Source: Alkalinema sp. CACIAM 70d (GTDB lineage Bacteria > Cyanobacteriota > Cyanobacteriia > Leptolyngbyales > Leptolyngbyaceae). Taken from it: a DNA stretch of 64,000 nucleotides. The stretch is from NCBI GenBank assembly GCA_002148405.1, contig MUGG01000098.1, positions 62,001 to 126,000 of the forward strand, given 5' to 3'. Under the pieces are notes generated by a model. It did no database searches and was not told the DNA's origin. It saw only the letters and a list, made by a program, of their open reading frames with translations. Shown in pieces: positions 17,124 through 26,771 of the stretch. A program made the translations under genes and the position numbers. Every line of letters starts with the position of its first letter. Within the stretch, counting starts at the first letter, position 1.

Positions 17124-17888
17124 ATGAAGACTCTAAGATTCTCGAAAAAGCTAGCCTTAGCGACTGTAGGTACGATCGCATCACTAGGACTGGTGGGCAG
17201 TCCAGCCCAAGCTGCAACACTTGGCAGGTACACTTTTTCGACCGTCAATAATCTAGATCCTAGTTTAGTGGCTGATGGTGTTAGCTTCAGTCAATTCTCG
17301 TATCAAGGGCAAGATAAGAACACTAGTTTTCCCGATGGCAATGGGACACCTCCCGATAAGTCTTTCAAAGCACAGGCATTTTCCGATGATGATGCTATTG
17401 TCAACCTGGTAGATGGTAATGCTGGGATTCCCACTTCGCAAGATGGTTTCTTTGCTTGGTCAATTCAAGTTTTGCCAAACTATATCGTTAGTCTCAGCAA
17501 TCTTAGCTTTGAGGTTAAACGAGATGGTGCTGGTGGTCCAAATGGGTTAGCTTCGACCCCACAAGATCTGTTGGTGCGGGCTAGCTTGGATGGTTTTAAT
17601 ACTTTCTTCGATGTATTCAATACATCTCTAGATGAGAATAACAATTGGCAACCATTGAATGTAGATCTATCGATCGTTTCACAATTGCAGAACTTGGTAT
17701 CTCCTACCACAGTGGGTTTTCGAATTTACCCATTCAACACGGCAGCAGGCAAAGCAGATAACTTGCGGATTGACAATGTTGGGATGCAAGGTGAAGCGAT
17801 TCCAACACCTGCTCTGTTGCCCGCAGCTATGTTGGGGCTGGGCTCTGCATTGCGGCGCAAGCGGAAGCAGAATGCAGCAGCTGTGTAA
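17124..17888 (+). CDS. Exported protein with PTPA-CTERM sorting signal
   Basis: 254 residues. A Sec signal peptide with basic n-region and AQA cleavage site (about residue 30) is followed by a beta-rich domain of the kind found in PEP-CTERM proteins. The C-terminus has IPTPALLPAAMLGLGSALRRKRKQ: a PTPA motif, hydrophobic helix and basic tail, the cyanobacterial variant of exosortase sorting signals. It is predicted to be exported, then cleaved and anchored or released by an exosortase-like enzyme, which is not encoded in this window. Role unknown. Confidence 0.85.
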   Translation: MKTLRFSKKLALATVGTIASLGLVGSPAQAATLGRYTFSTVNNLDPSLVADGVSFSQFSYQGQDKNTSFPDGNGTPPDKSFKAQAFSDDDAIVNLVDGNAGIPTSQDGFFAWSIQVLPNYIVSLSNLSFEVKRDGAGGPNGLASTPQDLLVRASLDGFNTFFDVFNTSLDENNNWQPLNVDLSIVSQLQNLVSPTTVGFRIYPFNTAAGKADNLRIDNVGMQGEAIPTPALLPAAMLGLGSALRRKRKQNAAAV

Positions 17889-18081
17889 ATTGTAGGGTGA
17901 CAATAATACACACCCTGTTGGTAAGCCAGAAATCTGCTGAATCGGTAGCAAAATTGCAGGATGTATCCGCAGGGGTATATCCTGCAACTCCTATTGAGCC
18001 TAGGTTTTGGGCTACTGTAAAAGACTACGCAAGCAAATCATTGCATCCGCATCTACTCCATCTACCCCGATCGCTTGACCT

Positions 18082-18756
18082 ATGATTGTGTTAACCAATG
18101 ATGATGGCATTGACGCTCCTGGCATCCAAGCTCTCCTGCAAGCCCTAGACGGAAAAGCCGCGATTGTTGCGCCCATGGTGCAGCAGTCCGGTTGTGGACA
18201 CCAAGTCACCACCGATCGGCCCATCCGCGTCGAACAGCGGGGTGAATACGCTTGGGCCGTGGAGGGTACCCCCGCTGACTGTACTCGCATCGCCCTCACC
18301 CAACTCTATCCCCAGACCAAATGGGTGCTTTCAGGCATTAACGCGGGGGGCAACATGGGCTCAGATGTCTACGTTTCAGGCACTGTGGCAGCTGTTCGTG
18401 AAGCCGCCCTCCATCGCGTTGGGGGCATTGCCATTTCCCACTATCGCAACGGCAAACGCCCCTACAACTGGGAAAAAGCCAGCCAATGGACAAGGCAATT
18501 AGTGACTCAATTGATGGCCCAACCGATCGAACTAGGTTCCTTTTGGAACATTAATCTACCGCACCTAGATCCCACCGCCCAAGACCCCGACGTTATTCTC
18601 TGTAAATCCTGTACCCAACCCCTACCCGTAGGCTTCCGAGTCGAGGGCGATCGCTACATTTACCAGGGAGAGTACAGTGCACGACGGCGTGATACGGGAT
18701 CGGATGTAGATGTTTGTCTATCGGGCCGTATCGCGATCGCGCAACTGTGGGTTTAA
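18082..18756 (+). CDS. surE: 5'-nucleotidase SurE
   Basis: 224 residues. The signature MIVLTNDDGIDAPGIQAL carries the metal-binding Asp pair; further conserved elements are GTPADCTRIAL, the SGINAGGNMGSDVYVSGTVAAVREA block and SHY. SurE dephosphorylates nucleoside 5'/3'-monophosphates in the cytosol with a divalent metal. The length is slightly below the usual 250 residues, and the C-terminus is short but complete. It is convergent with the histidine kinase gene, only 27 bp apart. Confidence 0.93.
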   Translation: MIVLTNDDGIDAPGIQALLQALDGKAAIVAPMVQQSGCGHQVTTDRPIRVEQRGEYAWAVEGTPADCTRIALTQLYPQTKWVLSGINAGGNMGSDVYVSGTVAAVREAALHRVGGIAISHYRNGKRPYNWEKASQWTRQLVTQLMAQPIELGSFWNINLPHLDPTAQDPDVILCKSCTQPLPVGFRVEGDRYIYQGEYSARRRDTGSDVDVCLSGRIAIAQLWV

Positions 18757-18783
18757 GCTTGACCCATTTAGCGAAAATTTAGC

Positions 18784-21297
18784 CTAGCGAGAATTCAGGG
18801 GCGTTTGGGAGTCTGATGCTCGATCGTCGCCCGATCGGGAGATCGTACCTTGCAACGCAAGGGGATCGCTCAACGTTGCACTCGTAGGATCAGCAGGATC
18901 GGCGAATTCCGTTTCCGATGGACTGGTGATTCCTGCTTGATGTAGTTGCGGTAGGATGACCGTAAAGGTTGTTTTTCCAGGCTGACTGCTAACAGTGATG
19001 GTTCCGTAGTGTTTATCCAGCAATTTTTTGACAATACTTAATCCTAAACCACTGCCTTCCCCTTGTTTTTTCGTTGTAAAAAATGCTTCAAAGATGTGTG
19101 GCATCGTTTCTGAATCAATGCCAGATCCATTGTCAGTAATGCTAACTTGAACCATATTGTCTACTTCTTGAACCGAAATGTGAAGGATTCCCTTGTAATC
19201 CATGGCTTGTAAGGCATTATGAATTAAATTCATCCAGATTTGCTGCAAATCTTCAGCGAATCCCCAAACTTCCGGTACATTTTGGCTATATTCCCGCTCG
19301 ATCGTGACCCCACGTTTCGTTAAATTTTGATACAGCGTTAAGGCCCCTTCTACACTTGTCACAGGGTTCACCGCGATCGGGCTTCCCGTTGGATGATGGT
19401 GGGCATAGGCTTTCAGGGCAAGAACCACTTTACTGGCTGCATCCGTGGCCTGGGTGATCGTCTGCACGCTTCGTTGGGAACTCGCCAAGTTGTAAACCGT
19501 ACTTAAAATTTCATTACTCTGTTGCGTTTGCAAAAGTCCTTGGAAACTTTGGAGATTGGCATAAATTCCCAATTCGACTAGCGTATCTGCTACGCTTTCC
19601 GGATCGGTAATATTTTGAGCTTCCAACTGTTCTACTAAGTTGCGACGAAATTGACGTTTTTCACGACTCGAAAGGCGTGATGCCTGCACGATCGAATCCA
19701 AGGATTCATGTAAGAGCGCAAAAAATGCATCCTGTTGATCGGGTTCTAGGGTTTGCAGGAATTGGGGTAATTCTTCTAATTCTTCCGTGAGGCAAGTAGA
19801 AATATTGTGAATCGACGATCGAATGGCTCCCAAGGGCGTATTCATTTCGTGGGCAACGGAAGCGACTAACTGACCTAAGGCAACTAATTTTTCCGATTGC
19901 ACAATATGATTTTGTGCTGTCTGCAAATCATACAGTGTCTGTTCCAGTTCCGCGTTGGTCGCCTGCAAGTCAGCGGTGCGTTGGGCGACCCGTTCTTCTA
20001 GGGATTGGGCGTAGGCTTCTAATTCCTGCCGTGCTAATTGCAATCCTTGACGCATTTGTTCAAAGGATTGGGCAAGACTTGTGACTTCCTGGCTGCTGGC
20101 TTGGAGAGCGATCGGTTGGCTCAGATTTCCTGCTGCGATGGATTGGCTAGCACGGGTGAGTTGGGAGAGAGGACGACTCAGCCATTGAGCCATCAAAAAG
20201 CTGGTTGCGATCGCGACAACTAATGCGAGAAAGCAAAGGATGGCAGTGATGCGATTGTTTTCATTAATTTGCCCCATCAACTCAGATTGTGGCGTGGTGA
20301 TCACAATGAGCCAATTCAGTCCTAGGTTATCTCTCCAGGGCGTTACCCGCACCAGTTGCTGATTTCCCAAATGGTCAAACGTCAAGGCCTGGGACTGTTG
20401 CAGTTGATTGAGATCAGGAAACTGCTGGCGCAAATAGCTTGCAGTGGCTTGAATGAGGGGATCTGCCGATTCCGTTGCATTTAAACGAAGGGTGCGTCCT
20501 TGCTGGAATTTATAGACTGGAGATTGAGTAGAACTTGCAACCAATTTCCCATTCGGCTCAATGATGAAAATTTTACTCTTATCTGTATTAGGTAAGTTTT
20601 GTAAAAAATGGCTAATTTGCGTCACGATTAAATCAATACTAAGAACCCCTTGCAGTTTTTGATTTCGATCGAACACAGGAGCATTTGCCGTAATCGACAT
20701 GACTTCAGGCTTATCCTGCCACTGAAAAATAGAACTCCAAATCGGTTTTCTAGCTGCTATGGTTTCAGTGTACCAAGCCTCTGATTGCGGATCCCAGGAT
20801 TTACTTTCCAGTAACTTGGATCGTTGTCCTGTTCGATCTGCCTGATAGATATAGAGTGTTTTAGGTTTCTTACTCGCATTAACTTCGTTAACGAGAAGTT
20901 GACCATTATCTAACCGTTCAATTCCAATAAAATCACCTTTAATATTGGCATAGGAGAGATAGCCAATATCAAATACCTGCATTTGCTTCCAGAAGAATTG
21001 CTCAACCTGTTTTGTATCTTTAGGATTTAGAAGATTCAAATCAATTGCTTGCTTATCAATTTGGTTGATTTTATGGGGTAAGCTGAGGTATTGATCAAGG
21101 TGTTGATCGACTTGATTGCTAATACTAGTATGTAATTTGGCAGAGAGTTCACTTACCGATCGTTGGCTATTGTGAAACGATAAAAACCAAACTAACCCTA
21201 CAAAACTCAAAATTTGTAGACTGAAGGAAACGGCAAGAACGATGCGTAGAGAAGGAACAAATTGCCAGGAATGACTAGTTGGACTAAGCTTTTTCAT
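18784..21297 (-). CDS. Membrane sensor histidine kinase (Cache-HAMP-kinase)
   Basis: 837 residues. TM1 (about 18-40), an extracytoplasmic double-Cache-like domain (about 45-345), TM2 (about 351-372), HAMP, a coiled coil (about 415-470), then the phosphoacceptor H483 in SVAHEMNTPLG. N box NLIHNALQAM (about 690-699), DNGSGID and GSGLGLSIVKKLL follow. About 200 residues separate the H box from the N box, far more than the usual 100, holding extra helices. Signal and partner regulator are unknown; no response regulator is adjacent. Convergent with surE. Confidence 0.92.
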   Translation of the reverse strand: MKKLSPTSHSWQFVPSLRIVLAVSFSLQILSFVGLVWFLSFHNSQRSVSELSAKLHTSISNQVDQHLDQYLSLPHKINQIDKQAIDLNLLNPKDTKQVEQFFWKQMQVFDIGYLSYANIKGDFIGIERLDNGQLLVNEVNASKKPKTLYIYQADRTGQRSKLLESKSWDPQSEAWYTETIAARKPIWSSIFQWQDKPEVMSITANAPVFDRNQKLQGVLSIDLIVTQISHFLQNLPNTDKSKIFIIEPNGKLVASSTQSPVYKFQQGRTLRLNATESADPLIQATASYLRQQFPDLNQLQQSQALTFDHLGNQQLVRVTPWRDNLGLNWLIVITTPQSELMGQINENNRITAILCFLALVVAIATSFLMAQWLSRPLSQLTRASQSIAAGNLSQPIALQASSQEVTSLAQSFEQMRQGLQLARQELEAYAQSLEERVAQRTADLQATNAELEQTLYDLQTAQNHIVQSEKLVALGQLVASVAHEMNTPLGAIRSSIHNISTCLTEELEELPQFLQTLEPDQQDAFFALLHESLDSIVQASRLSSREKRQFRRNLVEQLEAQNITDPESVADTLVELGIYANLQSFQGLLQTQQSNEILSTVYNLASSQRSVQTITQATDAASKVVLALKAYAHHHPTGSPIAVNPVTSVEGALTLYQNLTKRGVTIEREYSQNVPEVWGFAEDLQQIWMNLIHNALQAMDYKGILHISVQEVDNMVQVSITDNGSGIDSETMPHIFEAFFTTKKQGEGSGLGLSIVKKLLDKHYGTITVSSQPGKTTFTVILPQLHQAGITSPSETEFADPADPTSATLSDPLALQGTISRSGDDRASDSQTPLNSR

Positions 21298-21644
21298 AAT
21301 GAAATTACTGTGAGCCGAAGCTAATGTAAGCCAAAGCTGATGTAAGTTGAAGCTAAGAAAGCCAATTTGACCCAGCAGGTGAAACGACTCAGACTTGAAC
21401 TAAAGGTGCAACTCAATCGTGAGGATTTTGTATTAAATGACTCGGTATTGAATGACTTAACACTTGAACTACAAACTACTATAGGCTGATTGACCAAGGA
21501 AAAAATAGCCTTGACAAACCTTGTTTGATGGGGACTCAAAGCAATTAATTTAATTCTCAGCTAGAAAGCCCACGGGTCGCAAGGCTGATGGATAGGTTTC
21601 TGCTATACTCTCTGGCTATCTAACCAGACCAAGGGGAGTGGGCC
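21298..21644. other. Intergenic with 16-bp tandem repeats
   Basis: Promoter space for the divergent histidine kinase and ddl. It holds three degenerate 16-bp units beginning at 21314, 21330 and 21346 (GCCGAAGCTAATGTAA and variants) and a further imprecise repeat near 21425-21470 (ATGACTCGGTATTGA/ATGACTTAACACTTGA). Confidence 0.6.
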
Positions 21645-22706
21645 ATGGGTAAATTGAAAGTAGGACTGTTGTTTGGCGGACGCTCGGGTGAGCATGAAGT
21701 ATCCATTATCTCCGCAGGCGCAATTTATCGAGGATTGACAACCGGAAACAATACCGATCGCTACGAGGTGCTTCCGTTCTACATCCAAAAAGATGGCGTC
21801 TGGCAGACAGGATCAATTGCACAACAGGTCTTGACCGATCGGCAGCCGATTGAAACAGCAGAAACGGCAGCAAAATCAACACTTTGGCAATTTCCAACCC
21901 AGGCCAGCGATGTGGATCTCTGGTTCCCCATTCTGCACGGCCCCAATGGCGAAGATGGTACCATCCAGGGACTGTTGCAACTCATGCAGGTGCCCTACGT
22001 CGGTTCTGGCGTCTTGGCCTCAGCGGTGGGCATGGATAAGATTGCTATGAAAATGGCCTTTGCTGAAGTCGGGCTGCCCCAGGTGAAGTATCTGGCCGTG
22101 ACCCGATCGCAAATTTTTTCCGATCCCTGCCGGTTTCCTAAGCTCTGTGATGAGATTGAGGCTCAACTTGGCTATCCCTGCTTCGTCAAACCAGCGAATC
22201 TAGGGTCTTCCGTGGGGATTTCCAAATGCCGGACGCGATCGGAATTGGAAAAAGCTTTGGACAGTGCGGCTAGCTACGATCGGCGCATTATTGTGGAAGC
22301 GGGGGTTGTGGCGCGGGAAGTGGAATGCGCGGTGCTGGGCAACGACAATCCCAAAGCTTCAGTGGTGGGTGAAGTGACCTTTGAGAGTGACTTCTATGAC
22401 TACGAAACTAAATATACCGAAGGCCGATCGCAGATTCACATTCCTGCTAATCTGCCTGCCGAGGTGGTGGCGCAAATTCAAGAACGGGCGATTCAGGCGT
22501 TTCAAGCGATCGATTGTTCAGGACTGACCCGAGTGGATTTCTTCTACGTCGAGGCCACGGGCGAGATTTTGATTAATGAAGTCAATACTTTACCCGGTTT
22601 CACGGCGATGAGTATGTATCCCCAACTCTGGGCTGCCACAGGCGTGGAATTTCCAGATCTTGTCCATCAGTTGGTGCAGTTTGCTTTAGAGCGTAGTCAT
22701 TCTTAA
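21645..22706 (+). CDS. ddl: D-alanine--D-alanine ligase
   Basis: 353 residues, normal for Ddl. ATP-grasp enzyme that joins two D-Ala for peptidoglycan precursors in the cytosol. Motifs: [16 protein letters not shown] at the N-terminus, [34 protein letters not shown], and the metal-binding [11 protein letters not shown] near the end. ATG 21645 follows AAGGGGAGTGGGCC, a good ribosome binding site. A tandem 17-bp duplication begins over its stop codon, then a terminator. Confidence 0.95.
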   Translation: MGKLKVGLLFGGRSGEHEVSIISAGAIYRGLTTGNNTDRYEVLPFYIQKDGVWQTGSIAQQVLTDRQPIETAETAAKSTLWQFPTQASDVDLWFPILHGPNGEDGTIQGLLQLMQVPYVGSGVLASAVGMDKIAMKMAFAEVGLPQVKYLAVTRSQIFSDPCRFPKLCDEIEAQLGYPCFVKPANLGSSVGISKCRTRSELEKALDSAASYDRRIIVEAGVVAREVECAVLGNDNPKASVVGEVTFESDFYDYETKYTEGRSQIHIPANLPAEVVAQIQERAIQAFQAIDCSGLTRVDFFYVEATGEILINEVNTLPGFTAMSMYPQLWAATGVEFPDLVHQLVQFALERSHS

Positions 22707-22735
22707 ACAAGTAAGCTGCTTAAACAAGCAAGCGG
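22702..22735. repeat. Two 17-bp tandem units over the ddl stop codon
   Basis: CTTAAACAAGTAAGCTG (22702-22718) is followed directly by CTTAAACAAGCAAGCGG (22719-22735). The first unit contains the TAA stop of ddl. Confidence 0.8.
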
Positions 22736-22740
22736 TTAGA

Positions 22741-22799
22741 AAAAGAGATGGGAGCGGCGATCGTCCTCTGTAGTGATGGACTCTCCGCTCCTCTTTTCT
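22741..22799 (+). terminator. Terminator after ddl
   Basis: AAAAGAG...GGAGCGG pairs with CCGCTCC-TCTTTTC across a 33-nt loop and a 2-3 nt bulge. It has T-rich sequence on its 3' side and lies about 35 nt after ddl. The loop is long, so efficiency is uncertain. Confidence 0.55.
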
Positions 22800-22955
22800 A
22801 GCTTGAATTTAACGGATCCTAAAGATAATTCGTGCAAGCGGGATATCTTTCATTAATATTGGGACTAAGGACAGAGAAATTTGAGCTAGTTACGGGGTAG
22901 AAGACGATCGCGTGGCAGCACGTTCGATCGGGTTCTTCCTATAGGAGGATCCGAA

Positions 22956-23426
22956 ATGCGATCACGGCAGGGAAAAAGTGCACTATTCGCTAAAAAGCAA
23001 CAGCGACAGGCTCGTTGGGAACGCGCATTGCTCAAAATCAATCGAACCTGGGACAAGTTGCCCCATCATTGGTTTTGGCGATTCTTTTTTCCCAGCCTTT
23101 GGATACGACGGTTACAGCGTCCTGCGGGAATCCGGATTTTCCTATTGCTGTTGTTGGCCTGGTTGATGACTTTAGTGCTGATTTGGGGCGCAACGCGCGA
23201 AATCCTCAGCCTAGGTAATGAGATTCTCCCGCCTCGGGATAGGACTCAAGCGATCTCTCAAAGGGAGCACCAGAGTTTTTTGCAATTAATTGGAGCCATT
23301 GGCCTAGGTTGCGTAGGGCTATCCTTTTTGATTACCCCGAGTTTGCGTCAAACCAATTCCATGGATCAATCGATCAAAGGCGCGATCAGCCCTTCGATTC
23401 CTGCCGAAATCGCGGATTCTGAATAA
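22956..23426 (+). CDS. Small basic membrane protein, unknown
   Basis: 156 residues. A strongly basic N-terminal 50 residues (KKQQRQARWERALLKINRTW) is followed by two predicted membrane helices (about 63-80 and 107-123). No known family was recognised. ATG 22956 has a good ribosome binding site (TAGGAGGATCCGAA). It is convergent with the CHAT-TPR gene. The tandem 16-bp unit TAAGTTC(A/G)CCTCAATA begins exactly at its stop codon (23424 and 23440). Confidence 0.7.
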   Translation: MRSRQGKSALFAKKQQRQARWERALLKINRTWDKLPHHWFWRFFFPSLWIRRLQRPAGIRIFLLLLLAWLMTLVLIWGATREILSLGNEILPPRDRTQAISQREHQSFLQLIGAIGLGCVGLSFLITPSLRQTNSMDQSIKGAISPSIPAEIADSE

Positions 23427-23455
23427 GTTCACCTCAATATAAGTTCGCCTCAATA
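23424..23455. repeat. Two 16-bp tandem units starting at a stop codon
   Basis: TAAGTTCACCTCAATA (23424-23439) and TAAGTTCGCCTCAATA (23440-23455) differ at one base. The first TAA is the stop codon of the preceding gene. Confidence 0.85.
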
Positions 23456-23463
23456 ACAGGGCA

Positions 23464-26181
23464 TTACTGTAGCTCTTGTAATTTTTTCCAGTCAGCGATT
23501 GCGGCTTCTGTCCAGAGCCAGTTTTGGCTTAAAGCACTAGGACTGAAGCGATCGGGACTGGCTTTCATTACTTGATCCCGCAGTTTAATCGCTTCTGTCT
23601 GGAGACGTTTCTGTTCAGCACCTGTCTTGGTCTGCGCAGTTTTAAAAGCGCTTAGAGCTAAGCCTGCATAGGCCGTTAGTGCTTCAGGGGAATTGGGCTG
23701 CTGAGCGGTCAGATTGGCAGCTTGGAACCAAGCATCGGTTGCACGGGGCAAATCGATGGGGACTAGTTTGCCTTCTGAGTAAAAGGCAAAGCCAAGGGCT
23801 GTTTGGTAGAGCGGGTTATTGGGTTCCTTCTGATTGGTCATTCCCCAGAAACGCCGCACATCATCTAGGCTGTGATTGCCACTGTTGTTATCCTGTTGCC
23901 AAAATTGCCAGGATAGTCGCCCCCGCAAAAATAGAATTGGTGCCGTTTCTAATTGCGTGTTCGAAGCGTTCTCCAAGGCTGCTTGCGCTTCTACTAAGGC
24001 ACCCCGATCGAGCAATGCCGTTACGGCCTCCTGGGCTTGGCGCAAATTATTTTTTCTGAAGGACTGCTGAGCGATCGCCACGAGATTGGCATTATTGGCC
24101 TGGGACTGGTCTGGACTGGGGGAACTGCCTGGGCTGGAAGAACTGCTTGGGGATGGGGCAGGACTGCTAGCAGTAATAGAGGGTGTGGTGGTAGGTGGTT
24201 TGGTTTGGAGGCGGCTTACAGCTACCCCAATGCCCAACAGACTGGCCGCAGTAATGCCGATCGTCCCCATTAATGCTTTGGACAGGGGAGGCCGGGAATT
24301 TGCGCCATCTCCAAAATTAGCCCGACTCGCATGTCCTTGGGGGGCTTGGGACGAACCTTCGGGGTTGCCTGCGGCGGTAGGGTCTAGGAGCTGTTGGAGG
24401 CGAGTCGGCGCATGGGGGTGTTGGGGATCTAGCTTCAACGCCATTTTGTAGGCTGTCAGTGCTTCCGGCAGGTTGCCATAGGCTTGAAACGCCGTGCCGA
24501 GATTGTAGTAAAGTTCGCCGCAATCGGGAGCCAATTTCAGGGCTTCTCCGTAGGTCGCGATCGCCCCCGTTAAATCGCCCTGTTGTTGGAGCACTTGCGC
24601 CATTTGATTGAATTCTCGGGCGCTTTCATTCGGAATGGACGATGCGGTTGAAACAATAGCGCCCCCATGACCATTGGCTGACGGCTGATTGCTTAGGGAT
24701 TGCTGGGCTGAGGTGGTCTGGGCTGAGGTTGCGACATTCCCATTACTAGAAAGTTCCTTAAACAGATTCGCGATTTCTGCCCGATCGGTCTCATCGTCTA
24801 GGTCGTCCTCTAGGTTGATTTCTTCTACGAAATCACCATTGATTAAATCGCTGTCTAAGTGACTGCCTAGGGGACTGCTTGAACTGCTGCCTAGATTACT
24901 CACAGCGAAATGACTAGCGGTTGGGCGCGCTGCCTCCAACTGACCTAGGGCATCTAATTGTTCTGACTCCAAAAAAGCAGGATCAATGGAATCGACAGCC
25001 CCACTAACCGATCGATCGGGACTGGCAGTTTGATGAGGTCGGAGATAGCCATCAAATTCGGGATGGAGATAAAGAATGGGTAATGCCCAATAGAGCTGGC
25101 TTGAACCATAGGAAGACAGCAATCCCTGTCTAGCCCGATTCAAGCTCAGATCGATGGGATAGCGTTGCTTAAGATTCCGGTAAAACAAGCGACTCAAATT
25201 CAAAGCCACATCATCAGGAATCCGTTCCGCCATGGCGAGCACAGCAGGAACTCCTCGCTTCAACAGGGCATCGGCCAAATTATTGCTGTTATCTTCCCCG
25301 GCGGTGGCTCCCTGTACCCCTCGACAGGAGTTGAACACGGCCATACGCACGCCGTTATTGACTAACAGTCCCGCTAAATCATCGCCATTCAGAACTTCTG
25401 TCAGCCCTGTTTTATCATTGACTAGATAAAGATCGCCCCCTGCACTGCCTAAATTGCTGTGACCCGCATAGTGCAGAATGTCAAAGTGGCCTTGCTCTAG
25501 GGCTTGAGTCAGTTGCTCCCGACCGGGCTGATCCAGAATTTGCAGTTCGATCGCGGGGCCATCGAAGCGACGATCTTGCTCTCTCTGTAGTTCAGCTTGC
25601 AAGTGAACCGCTTCCTGGTGCAGTTGCAACATTTCCTGATCCGTCGGTGCGGCCAGTACCATCAGAATGCGCAGCGGCTGATTGGGCTGAATATTCGTGG
25701 GATGCAGAGAAAGCTTGCTACCCACAGCGGTAAAGGCCGAATGGTAACGGGAAAAGACCACGTCGGTTCCGGTAGACAGAGGCCGATCACCCGCATGTAA
25801 GACTTCCCAGGGTAACCGGGGCAAGCGATCGCCCTTGAGTCCCAAGCGCAAGCGCAAAATATCCTGTTGATGCTGGGCAATTCCCTGGGCCACCATCCAG
25901 CTATCCCGCACCGTGCCCTGAAACAGCGCATTGTAGAGTGCTTGGCCGAGGGTTACTAAATCTACCGAAGCGGGTTCTCCCACGGGGCCGGTCTGACCGC
26001 GCCCTCGCAACAAGCCCAGCAATGGATCATTCATCAACTGTCCCGCCTGCTGTAACCAATCTCCCACGCGCCAGGAGACTAATTCTTCTGCCAGAGGGAC
26101 GCCCGGAGAGACTCGCTCCGTTCTGACGAGATAGGTTTCCTCTTTGACAGGGGTTACAGACAGTGAGAATTCTTGGGTCAC
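23464..26181 (-). CDS. CHAT-domain protease with TPR repeats and membrane segment
   Basis: 905 residues. The N-terminal 380 form a CHAT (caspase-HetF-associated) domain, with catalytic candidates H241 in HYAGHSN and C286 in VFNSCRG. An acidic linker follows, then TPRs (GDLTGAIATYGEALKLAPDCGELYYNLGTAFQAYGNLPEALTAY...), a hydrophobic segment (ITAASLLGIGVAV, about residue 640), a Ser/Pro-rich linker, and a C-terminal helical domain. CHAT proteases are predicted regulated peptidases; TPRs suggest protein partners. The architecture is common in cyanobacteria, but the target is unknown. It stands alone on the minus strand. Confidence 0.88.
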   Translation of the reverse strand: MTQEFSLSVTPVKEETYLVRTERVSPGVPLAEELVSWRVGDWLQQAGQLMNDPLLGLLRGRGQTGPVGEPASVDLVTLGQALYNALFQGTVRDSWMVAQGIAQHQQDILRLRLGLKGDRLPRLPWEVLHAGDRPLSTGTDVVFSRYHSAFTAVGSKLSLHPTNIQPNQPLRILMVLAAPTDQEMLQLHQEAVHLQAELQREQDRRFDGPAIELQILDQPGREQLTQALEQGHFDILHYAGHSNLGSAGGDLYLVNDKTGLTEVLNGDDLAGLLVNNGVRMAVFNSCRGVQGATAGEDNSNNLADALLKRGVPAVLAMAERIPDDVALNLSRLFYRNLKQRYPIDLSLNRARQGLLSSYGSSQLYWALPILYLHPEFDGYLRPHQTASPDRSVSGAVDSIDPAFLESEQLDALGQLEAARPTASHFAVSNLGSSSSSPLGSHLDSDLINGDFVEEINLEDDLDDETDRAEIANLFKELSSNGNVATSAQTTSAQQSLSNQPSANGHGGAIVSTASSIPNESAREFNQMAQVLQQQGDLTGAIATYGEALKLAPDCGELYYNLGTAFQAYGNLPEALTAYKMALKLDPQHPHAPTRLQQLLDPTAAGNPEGSSQAPQGHASRANFGDGANSRPPLSKALMGTIGITAASLLGIGVAVSRLQTKPPTTTPSITASSPAPSPSSSSSPGSSPSPDQSQANNANLVAIAQQSFRKNNLRQAQEAVTALLDRGALVEAQAALENASNTQLETAPILFLRGRLSWQFWQQDNNSGNHSLDDVRRFWGMTNQKEPNNPLYQTALGFAFYSEGKLVPIDLPRATDAWFQAANLTAQQPNSPEALTAYAGLALSAFKTAQTKTGAEQKRLQTEAIKLRDQVMKASPDRFSPSALSQNWLWTEAAIADWKKLQELQ

Positions 26182-26771
26182 GGTCTTTTCTCTCCCAGCA
26201 ATTCTAAGCGTTCCATTGCCCCTCTCCCTGATGCGAAACCTGCGATGCCTAACTAATTCCTATACTTCTGTACTTATAGCGGTAAATTTGAGACTTGTCG
26301 AAGTAAATCTTGTTCGCAATCTCGTAAACGCTTGTGAATAACTCTTGTAAATAACGTCTTGCAATTATTGTGCATCAGGTCAAGGAGAAGACTGAATCTT
26401 GGCCAAGATGCCAAGGGGCTGACGGCGATCGGGGAAAGGGAGTTCCCGACTAAGTGGCTGAAGGATCCGAAAAAGCACTTACGCTTCAAGGAAACTTTTT
26501 AGTAACTTCACCGTTACTCTACAGAACTCTTCCCGAGGGCTAGGTCAGTTTTTGGTAAAGCGGAATGGTAGATGCACCCTGATTTCCACCTCCAACTCAT
26601 GCCTAGTGAGTTGGGGGTTTTTTGTAGGCGTTTTTCAAGCAGAGTTGGCAGATCTACGAGATTTCCCGGAACTTGGCAGGTGTGATTGATAGAGGGAGGA
26701 TCCGTAAATTTACGCTCTGGCTGCACCCAATGGCTGAGAATCCATCCAGCGATCGCGCTGAGAACTTGGAA
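26182..26771. other. Noncoding region with orphan terminator
   Basis: 590 bp without a convincing gene. It contains tandem 13-14 bp units (CTTGTGAATAACT, CTTGTAAATAACGT, CTTGCAATTATTG; 26331-26370) and a strong plus-strand terminator at 26589-26622, although no plus-strand gene lies upstream. A small RNA ending there is possible. Confidence 0.5.
26589..26622 (+). terminator. Strong orphan intrinsic terminator
   Basis: CCTCCAACTCA pairs with TGAGTTGGGGG around GCCTAG-type loop, followed by TTTTTTG. Upstream on the same strand there is no coding gene within 400 bp (the nearest gene, CHAT-TPR, points away). It fits the 3' end of an unannotated small transcript. Confidence 0.7.
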
